Source: an uncultured Spirochaetia bacterium (GTDB taxonomy: Bacteria; Spirochaetota; UBA4802; JAGODF01). Taken from it: DNA of 6,459 nt. Positions 1 through 5,129 of this stretch are shown here, piece after piece (within the stretch, counting starts at the first letter, position 1; every line of letters begins with the position of its first letter). A program made the position numbers and the translations under genes. Below the pieces are notes generated by a model. It worked only from the letters and a program-made list of their open reading frames with translations. It was not told the origin of the DNA and did not search any database. The stretch is taken from positions 1 to 6,459 of the forward strand of contig CALCJG010000017.1 in NCBI GenBank assembly GCA_937967705.1. Reading direction: 5' to 3'.

Positions 1-2
1 AC

Positions 3-737
3 TTAATATCGGTTCTAAGCTTAACTGAGTGTCCTGATTTTCGGGGGAAATCCAGGGTGTCAATGGACGAGGCCCGCGTGGACTTCTCTGTCTGCATGCC
101 CATCGCGCCGCATGTCGATTTTGATAATCTGCTGACATCTCAGAAAAGGGACCGGAGGATACTGCCCTTTACAACCGTTGATTTTACCCGTTGGGATAAT
201 GCGATTGACAGGCTTAAGGATGATATAAAGCGGGGTGCGTGGGGGCTAAAACTGCACCCGGTGATACAGTCGGTCAGCCCGGATGATCGGAGAATGTTCG
301 AAGCGCTTCAGGTCTTTTCTTCTCTGGGTAAACCGGTTCTCACTCACGCTGGCGTTGCAAGTTATTACCTTAAAAAGGATAGTGGGCGCAACGTTCCCGA
401 ATATGGCAGGATATATCTCATTGAAGCCCTGGTGAAAACATTCCCTGATATCAGGTTCATCATAGGTCATGGCGGTCTGTTCCAGTGGGCGGAGGTGATC
501 AAGCGGCTGCGGGGATGCCATAACGTATGGTTTGATACGAGCTTTCAATCTTCCCGCAGGATAAAGAAGCTCGTGGAAGCCTTTGGAGATGAAAAAGTAA
601 TGTATGCCTCGGACTGGCCCTTCGGAAACAGAATTCCTGCATTGAGGGCTGTCCGCATGGCATGCAGGGGTAGCAAGGCGCTTGAGGAGCGATTGCTATT
701 CCATAATGCCCGGGATCTGCTGGGGCTAAAGATATGA
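3..737 (+). CDS. Amidohydrolase-2 family metal-dependent hydrolase, 5'-partial
   Basis: This is a TIM-barrel hydrolase of the amidohydrolase-2 type, a family that includes hydrolases and decarboxylases of carboxylated or cyclic substrates. The substrate here is unknown. Counting from a GTG at 57, visible motifs are GLKLHP (K65, H67), LTHAG (H97), IIGHGG (H138) and YASDWPFGN (D186). These match the later metal-ligand and catalytic positions of the family. The usual N-terminal HxH motif is missing. The protein around residue 3 (SMDEARVDFSV) resembles the family's second element, after the first beta strand. The frame has no stop back to the left edge, so the gene most likely starts outside the window. 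GTG 57 and ATG 63 are possible internal starts, but neither has a convincing RBS. The stop TGA is at 735-737. A 232-bp gap with its own candidate promoter separates it from ald, so it need not share that operon. Confidence 0.8.
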   Translation, partial: LISVLSLTECPDFRGKSRVSMDEARVDFSVCMPIAPHVDFDNLLTSQKRDRRILPFTTVDFTRWDNAIDRLKDDIKRGAWGLKLHPVIQSVSPDDRRMFEALQVFSSLGKPVLTHAGVASYYLKKDSGRNVPEYGRIYLIEALVKTFPDIRFIIGHGGLFQWAEVIKRLRGCHNVWFDTSFQSSRRIKKLVEAFGDEKVMYASDWPFGNRIPALRAVRMACRGSKALEERLLFHNARDLLGLKI

Positions 738-762
738 GCAGGGTATGCGGTTGTTTAAATTT

Positions 763-901
763 TTAATAGGCTGGATCTATGGGAAATGAAATGAGAGGGT
801 AAATCTTCAAATTTATTGTTAGTCATTCGTATGTATATATTATATGTAAGGGAAAACCGGCATTTATTTCTGAGACTTGTGTAGGTATTGCTTAATAGGC
901 T
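763..901. repeat. 10-bp direct repeat TTAATAGGCT, two copies
   Basis: TTAATAGGCT occurs exactly at 763-772 and again at 892-901, in the same orientation, 129 bp apart. One copy lies upstream of the candidate promoter and the other between it and the hairpin. Paired regulator sites are possible, but a 10-bp match in AT-rich sequence may be chance. Confidence 0.3.
816..843 (+). promoter_or_regulatory. Candidate sigma-70 promoter for the ald-aminotransferase operon
   Basis: TTGTTA at 816-821 matches four of six bases of the -35 consensus. After a 16-nt spacer, TATTAT at 838-843 matches five of six bases of the -10 consensus. The region is very AT-rich and is the best promoter-like spot between the upstream hydrolase and ald. 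Transcription would start near 850, giving a leader of about 120 nt that carries the hairpin at 906-942. In such AT-rich sequence chance matches are common. Confidence 0.4.
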
Positions 902-905
902 TTAA

Positions 906-942
906 TTCCCGGTAATCGGCATTGATATCAATGTCGCGGGAA
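906..942 (+). promoter_or_regulatory. Leader hairpin / operator-like inverted repeat upstream of ald
   Basis: An outer stem pairs TTCCCG (906-911) with CGGGAA (937-942), six perfect pairs. After a 5-nt bulge on the left arm (912-916), an inner stem pairs 917-924 with 929-936, with one G-U pair in RNA, around an ATAT loop. The core CATTGATATCAATG (920-933) is a perfect 14-bp palindrome. It sits 15 nt before the ald RBS. No U-run follows directly, so it is not a standard terminator. It could be a dimeric regulator's operator or a structured leader element. The structure is seen directly; its role is inferred. Confidence 0.5.
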
Positions 943-957
943 CACAATAATAGTTTT

Positions 958-964
958 AGGGAGA
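958..964 (+). promoter_or_regulatory. Ribosome binding site that fixes the ald start
   Basis: AGGGAGA lies 5 nt upstream of ATG 970. It decides for that start over the in-frame TTG 922 and ATG 931, which fall inside the palindrome and would add residues absent from the family. Confidence 0.75.
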
Positions 965-969
965 TAAGC

Positions 970-2079
970 ATGAAGATTGGAGTACCAAAGGAAATCAAGC
1001 CTCAGGAGAAACGTGTGGCCCTGACTCCCACCGGGGTCGCGGAACTTGTAGGCAGGGGGCATAACGTCCTCATTGAAAAGGATGCGGGCGTCGGTTCGGG
1101 AATAACCGATTCCGACTACATCGCTGTGGGGGCGGTGATCAGTGACACGGCCGAACGTGTTTGGGAGGAATCGGAGATGATCATCAAGGTCAAGGAACCG
1201 ATACGGGAGGAATATCCCCGTATGCGAGAGGGGCAGATACTCTTTACATACCTGCACCTTGCTGCGGATGAGCCTCAGACACAGGCGTTGCTGGAGAGGA
1301 AGGTTATCGGTATCGCCTACGAAACGGTGCAGGGGGATGACGGATCACTGCCGCTGCTTACGCCCATGAGCGAGGTTGCCGGACGGCTCTCCGTCCAGGC
1401 TGGATGCCATTGCCTGGAGGCGGTCAACGGCGGGCGGGGGCTTCTACTCGCTGGTGTACCCGGCGTCAGGCCGGCAAGAGTTACCATAATCGGGGGTGGA
1501 GTGTCCGGAATCAACGCAGCGCACCTGGCTGCGGGTATGGGTGCGAGGGTGACCATCCTCGATGTGAGCGCGGACAGGATGCGTTATCTAGAAGACATTT
1601 TTCACTCACGTGTTGAGACGCTCATGTCAAGCGCTGCAAATATCCGCCAGTGCCTTTCAGAATCCGATCTTGTGATTGGCGCGGTACTTATCCCGGGGGC
1701 TAAGGCTCCGAAACTTATAAGCAGGGACGATCTCAATCTCATGAAAAAGGGATCTGCCTTCGTTGATATTGCGATCGACCAGGGCGGATGTGCCGAGACG
1801 AGCAGGCCAACAACTCACGGAGATCCGATTTTCTCTGAAAACGGTGTGGTTCACTACTGTGTGGCGAACATGCCGGGGGCTGTGCCGTTTACATCAACGT
1901 ATGCGCTGACCAACGTGACGCTTCCCTATGCGGTGAAAATTGCCGACATGGGCGCCGAAGGGGCGATGCGCTCGATACAGGCTCTGAGAAAGGGGCTTAA
2001 TGTCTGCATGGGCCGGCTTTCCAATGAAGCGGTTGCCCTTGCGCATGGTATGAAATTCTGCGATGAGAAAATTGCGTAA
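970..2079 (+). CDS. ald: Alanine dehydrogenase (NAD-dependent)
   Basis: This cytoplasmic enzyme interconverts L-alanine with pyruvate plus ammonia, using NAD(H). The protein has 369 residues, the normal length for the family. All key residues fall at canonical Ald numbers: R15 and K75 (substrate binding), H96 (acid/base, in TYLHLA) and D270 (catalytic, in DIAIDQGG). The Rossmann loop GGGVSG spans 175-180, and D198 at the end of its second strand indicates NAD preference. The start at ATG 970 gives MKIGVPKEI, the standard family N-terminus, and has a good RBS. It is the first gene of a three-gene operon; the next start lies 19 nt after its stop. Next to a class III aminotransferase, its likely job is to recycle alanine to pyruvate as amino acceptor, as Ald does beside taurine:pyruvate aminotransferase. 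Nothing in the sequence suggests loss of activity. Confidence 0.96.
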   Translation: MKIGVPKEIKPQEKRVALTPTGVAELVGRGHNVLIEKDAGVGSGITDSDYIAVGAVISDTAERVWEESEMIIKVKEPIREEYPRMREGQILFTYLHLAADEPQTQALLERKVIGIAYETVQGDDGSLPLLTPMSEVAGRLSVQAGCHCLEAVNGGRGLLLAGVPGVRPARVTIIGGGVSGINAAHLAAGMGARVTILDVSADRMRYLEDIFHSRVETLMSSAANIRQCLSESDLVIGAVLIPGAKAPKLISRDDLNLMKKGSAFVDIAIDQGGCAETSRPTTHGDPIFSENGVVHYCVANMPGAVPFTSTYALTNVTLPYAVKIADMGAEGAMRSIQALRKGLNVCMGRLSNEAVALAHGMKFCDEKIA

Positions 2080-2086
2080 AACCACA

Positions 2087-2093
2087 GAGGGGG
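2087..2093 (+). promoter_or_regulatory. Ribosome binding site of the first aminotransferase
   Basis: GAGGGGG lies 5 nt upstream of ATG 2099. It favours that start over ATG 2063, which overlaps the end of ald by 17 bp and has no comparable site. Confidence 0.7.
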
Positions 2094-2098
2094 ATGTT

Positions 2099-3472
2099 AT
2101 GAAAAAAAAGATCTCTGCCGGAATCCTGCGTTTGAACAAACAGGTTTTCAAACTTTTCGGAAAGCATATATCAAAAAATCAGATACGCTTTCTAGCTGCG
2201 GGGCATCTCGATATCCTCGAATCGGAAAGGAGTGGTATAGGTTTCGAGGACCGCACATCGGGGAGGCAGTTCATTGACGCATTCTCATCGGCGGGATGTT
2301 TCAACGTAGGTAGGATGAACGGGGAAGTGATCAAGGCCCTCGATGATCCGGATATATCGGACATGGGGAATTACATGGTGCTTTCCCGCAACAAGATAGA
2401 GTTCGCAAAAAAACTGGCAGCGGTTTCCCCGGGCGACCTCAACAGGGTTGTGCTCACGGGAAGCGGCGCGGATTCCATAGAGTGTGCTCTCAAGCTCGCA
2501 CTCGGGGCGACTGGCAGAAAAAGCATCGTTTCAATGGTAAACGCTTATCATGGGCATTCAGGTTTCAGCCTTTCGGCGGGAGGAAAAGACTACTATAAGC
2601 AGCTTTTTCTCCCGTTGAAACCTGGCTTTATCTATGTTCCTTTTGGCGACTTGGATGCGATGCGAAAGGCCGTGTCACGGGACACAGCTGCTATAATCCT
2701 TGAGCCAGTTCAGGGGGAAGGAGGGATTCACGTCGGGAGCGACGATTACCTGAGGGGGTTGAGATCTCTCTGCGATGAGCTGGGTATCATGCTCATTTTC
2801 GATGAGATACAAACGGGTTTCGGGCGTACGGGCCGTCTGTTCTACAGTGAATATTCAGGAGTAGTGCCCGATATCATGACACTGGCGAAATCGATCAGCG
2901 GCGGGGTTTATCCCAATGGCGCGGTCGTCTATAGGGACATCGATATCCTGAACGGATTCGTCGACGCACATCCTGGTTTTCACGACTCTTTCGGGGGGGG
3001 CTCCGAAATCGGGTGCATCGTGTCCTCGAAAGTGATCGATTACCTTGTGGATAATGTCGTCTGGGAAAACGCTGGGCGGATGGGCGATAAGTTCCGAAAG
3101 GGCCTCGATAGATTGATGGAAAAGAATCCGAAGATTATACGGGAAATCCGAGGAAAGGGGCTCATGCTTGGCGTTGAATATCTTCACGAGTTCATGGGTG
3201 TGCTCATGGCGGACAACCTCGCCAAGGAGGGCGTATTTGCCGCCTATTCGGGAAACGCGCCTCAGGTCATGAGGTTCATGATCCCCATCACTGCGGTGGA
3301 GAGGGATATTGACAGCATCCTTCTGAAGATCGAGCATGCAGTGAAGGGAATGCGCTTCTATCTCGCTCTGATGCTGCCGCTTGCGCGCGTTATGATTTTC
3401 AGGAATATCCTGAACAACGTGAACGTGCTTATCGCTGTAAACAACTTTTTGCGGAAACTTCATCTTGCATAG
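2099..3472 (+). CDS. Class III PLP-dependent aminotransferase, catalytically complete
   Basis: This is a fold type I, class III aminotransferase (ornithine / GABA / omega-amine type) of 457 residues. Visible motifs in order are the phosphate-binding loop TGSGAD (120-125), the PLP-stacking YHG (150-152), the LEPVQGEGG segment (201-209), DEIQTGFGRTG (235-245, with D235 for the PLP ring nitrogen), and the Schiff-base lysine K264 in TLAKSISGG. R392 near the C-terminus is a plausible carboxylate contact. The donor substrate cannot be deduced; pairing with Ald suggests pyruvate/alanine as the other partner. Three oddities stand out. A hydrophobic, basic-ended tail of about 40 residues (418-457) lies beyond the usual domain end. 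The N-terminus is also basic and amphipathic. A run of eight G (2993-3000) encodes an apparently extra glycine in FGGGSEIGC. The next gene is a divergent paralogue 26 nt downstream. Confidence 0.9.
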   Translation: MKKKISAGILRLNKQVFKLFGKHISKNQIRFLAAGHLDILESERSGIGFEDRTSGRQFIDAFSSAGCFNVGRMNGEVIKALDDPDISDMGNYMVLSRNKIEFAKKLAAVSPGDLNRVVLTGSGADSIECALKLALGATGRKSIVSMVNAYHGHSGFSLSAGGKDYYKQLFLPLKPGFIYVPFGDLDAMRKAVSRDTAAIILEPVQGEGGIHVGSDDYLRGLRSLCDELGIMLIFDEIQTGFGRTGRLFYSEYSGVVPDIMTLAKSISGGVYPNGAVVYRDIDILNGFVDAHPGFHDSFGGGSEIGCIVSSKVIDYLVDNVVWENAGRMGDKFRKGLDRLMEKNPKIIREIRGKGLMLGVEYLHEFMGVLMADNLAKEGVFAAYSGNAPQVMRFMIPITAVERDIDSILLKIEHAVKGMRFYLALMLPLARVMIFRNILNNVNVLIAVNNFLRKLHLA

Positions 3473-3485
3473 ACTACTGTGATAC

Positions 3486-3492
3486 AGGGGGG
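3486..3492 (+). promoter_or_regulatory. Ribosome binding site of the second aminotransferase homologue
   Basis: AGGGGGG lies 6 nt upstream of ATG 3499, inside the 26-nt gap after the first aminotransferase. A strong, well-spaced site argues that the lysine-less paralogue is translated. Confidence 0.7.
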
Positions 3493-3498
3493 ATAACT

Positions 3499-4752
3499 AT
3501 GAATACATCCATTAACAAAAATATCGGGGAATGGGAAAGCCTGCTCAGGGACGCCGCATCGGTTTTTTCGAAGGGGCTTATTGAAAGGATAAAATCGGAA
3601 GGCCTTGCCATGCTCGAGAAGGGCGGGCATGGTAGCGTTTTAGTCGATTCAACCGGAAAGGAATATATTGATTGCTTCACATCCGCCGGATCGTTCAACC
3701 TTGGAAGGGGTAGGGCGGACCTGCTGCGGGTTCTGCGGGAGTCGGCTCGGCAGACCGATCAGGGCAACTTTATCGCCATATCGGAGGAGAAGGCCATGCT
3801 GGCGCAGAGGCTCGCTTCCTTCATGCCTCCCGCGCTGGAATGCGCGCTTTTCACCGTGGTGCGGGGCGAGGCCATGGATGCCGCCTGTAAGCTTGCCCGG
3901 GGTTTCACCGGCCGTTCTGAAATAATAACCGTTGACGGCGGATGGTACGGTCATACTGGATTTTCCTTGGGAATGTCCGACTGCTGTGAAAGGGACCTGT
4001 TCGGGCAGGGCATTCCGAAGATAACAGCTGTTCCTTTTGGGGATGTAGATGCTGCACGAAGAGCGTTGACGAAGAATACCGCTGCTTTTGTCCTTGAGAC
4101 CGTTCAGGCGGAAAACGGATGCCGTTATGCGGAAGAGGAATACTATGCTTCACTGAGGAGGCTCTGCGATGAGGCAGGCGCCATTTTAATCGTCGATGAG
4201 TCGCAAACGGGATTTGGAAGGACCGGGTACAGGTTTTCCTTCGATTGTTTCAAATTCATTCCGGATATCGCCGTGCTCGGGGAAGCTATTACCGGAGGTA
4301 TGTTCCCCATGACGGCCATCGCATTCACCGGAAGACTGAAATCATTCTTCGACGAACACCCGCTCATTCACCTGTGCACCTTCGGCGGTCACGACGTGGG
4401 TTGCCGGGTGGCGGTAAGCGCAATCGATCTGTATGTTGCGGAACGCCCCTGGGAAAATGCCCGGAGAATGGGCGGACTGTTGTTTGAAAGGCTTGACGGA
4501 ATTTCCACACGCTACCCAGGGATGGTATGCGGAATAGAAGGAAAGGGGCTCCTGTTTTCCATCACGATGAAGGATGAGGTCAACGCAAGACGGTTCTGTG
4601 TCGAGGCGGGAGGATCGGGGTTCGTCTGTGCTCGCGGCCGGGTGAATGGCAGCAGCGTGGTCTTGAGGCCTGTGCTGACCATCTCTGAGGACGATGTCAG
4701 GATGATAGCAGAGGCTGTGGAGAATACACTGAAGACAATGAATAAAGGATAA
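3499..4752 (+). CDS. Class III aminotransferase homologue lacking the catalytic lysine (predicted pseudoenzyme)
   Basis: This 417-residue protein is a paralogue of the preceding gene. Over the segment from VPFGD to GRTGxxF the two share 39 of 69 residues by hand count. It keeps the fold and several features: D233 and Q236 in DESQTGFGRTG, E200, the interface-type CTFGG (293-297), and R390 near the C-terminus. The Schiff-base lysine is replaced by E262 (VLGEAITGG against TLAKSISGG; codon GAA at 4282-4284). The phosphate loop TGSGAD becomes TVVRGE (119-124), YHG becomes WYG (149-151), and EPVQGEGG becomes ETVQAENG. No nearby lysine could obviously substitute. The frame is uninterrupted, of normal length, and has a strong RBS, so this is not a decayed gene. 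A structural or regulatory partner of the active paralogue, or a changed chemistry, is inferred. It ends the operon; no clear intrinsic terminator follows. Confidence 0.88.
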   Translation: MNTSINKNIGEWESLLRDAASVFSKGLIERIKSEGLAMLEKGGHGSVLVDSTGKEYIDCFTSAGSFNLGRGRADLLRVLRESARQTDQGNFIAISEEKAMLAQRLASFMPPALECALFTVVRGEAMDAACKLARGFTGRSEIITVDGGWYGHTGFSLGMSDCCERDLFGQGIPKITAVPFGDVDAARRALTKNTAAFVLETVQAENGCRYAEEEYYASLRRLCDEAGAILIVDESQTGFGRTGYRFSFDCFKFIPDIAVLGEAITGGMFPMTAIAFTGRLKSFFDEHPLIHLCTFGGHDVGCRVAVSAIDLYVAERPWENARRMGGLLFERLDGISTRYPGMVCGIEGKGLLFSITMKDEVNARRFCVEAGGSGFVCARGRVNGSSVVLRPVLTISEDDVRMIAEAVENTLKTMNKG

Positions 4753-5129
4753 AGTGCCGGCGTCGGCTTCAGCCCATCTGAGACCATCGGTGCAGGAGGG
4801 GATATCGCCGCCGCCCCCCCCCTCCTTCGAAAGAATTCTTTGTAAGGGACAAGCCCCCCTGCCCGGGGGCAACCAGGTCCCACCCCGCAAGGAAACCCGC
4901 GGTCCCTCACCCGCAGGGGAGAAAAGAATACCCCCTCGGAGAGGACGAGGGAATCCCCCCGATTGGAAACGTAGAGACGAAGAAACCACCCCCTCCCAAA
5001 AAAAATCCCTTGACATCAGACCCCTGAAACAAGCCACCATGCAGAGGCCGTGTCCCGGCCGGAAATGGTCGAGGCGGCAAACCTGTCTATCGACATACGG
5101 TAACGGGAAATCCATTGAACGGGCAGACC
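4753..5129. other. GC-rich, C-rich intergenic stretch, no convincing gene
   Basis: This 377-bp gap holds a C9 run (4814-4822), a perfect 12-bp palindrome AAAGAATTCTTT (4830-4841), a small hairpin pairing GCCCCC (4853-4858) with GGGGGC (4865-4870), another pairing GGCCG (5046-5050) with CGGCC (5056-5060), and an A8 run (4998-5005). The part around 4901-4960, with CCCTCACCCGCAGGGGAG, resembles C-rich repeat families common between genes in many proteobacterial genomes. That resemblance is from memory. Open frames cross it on both strands but give proline/arginine-rich low-complexity protein without domains. A TTGACA at 5010-5015 lacks a matching -10. No U-tailed terminator is visible after the aminotransferase operon. 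Confidence 0.5.

Noticed and set aside
922..969. Upstream in-frame starts (TTG 922, ATG 931) for ald
   Set aside because: They have no good RBS, lie inside the palindrome, and add residues the family lacks. ATG 970 has AGGGAGA and the standard MKIGVPKE start.
4756..4767. Possible terminator after the second aminotransferase (GCCG-GCGT-CGGC)
   Set aside because: Only four base pairs and no following T-run.
5010..5015. TTGACA as a -35 box for recQ
   Set aside because: The -35 is perfect, but no TATAAT-like hexamer lies 15-19 nt downstream; the sequence there is C-rich (GCCACC). Not reported as a promoter.
4342..5115. 257-codon open frame on the minus strand across the end of the second aminotransferase and the spacer
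   Set aside because: It overlaps a well-supported gene on the other strand. The translation is low-complexity and Arg/Gly/Pro-rich with no recognisable domain; it arises from GC-rich sequence poor in stops.
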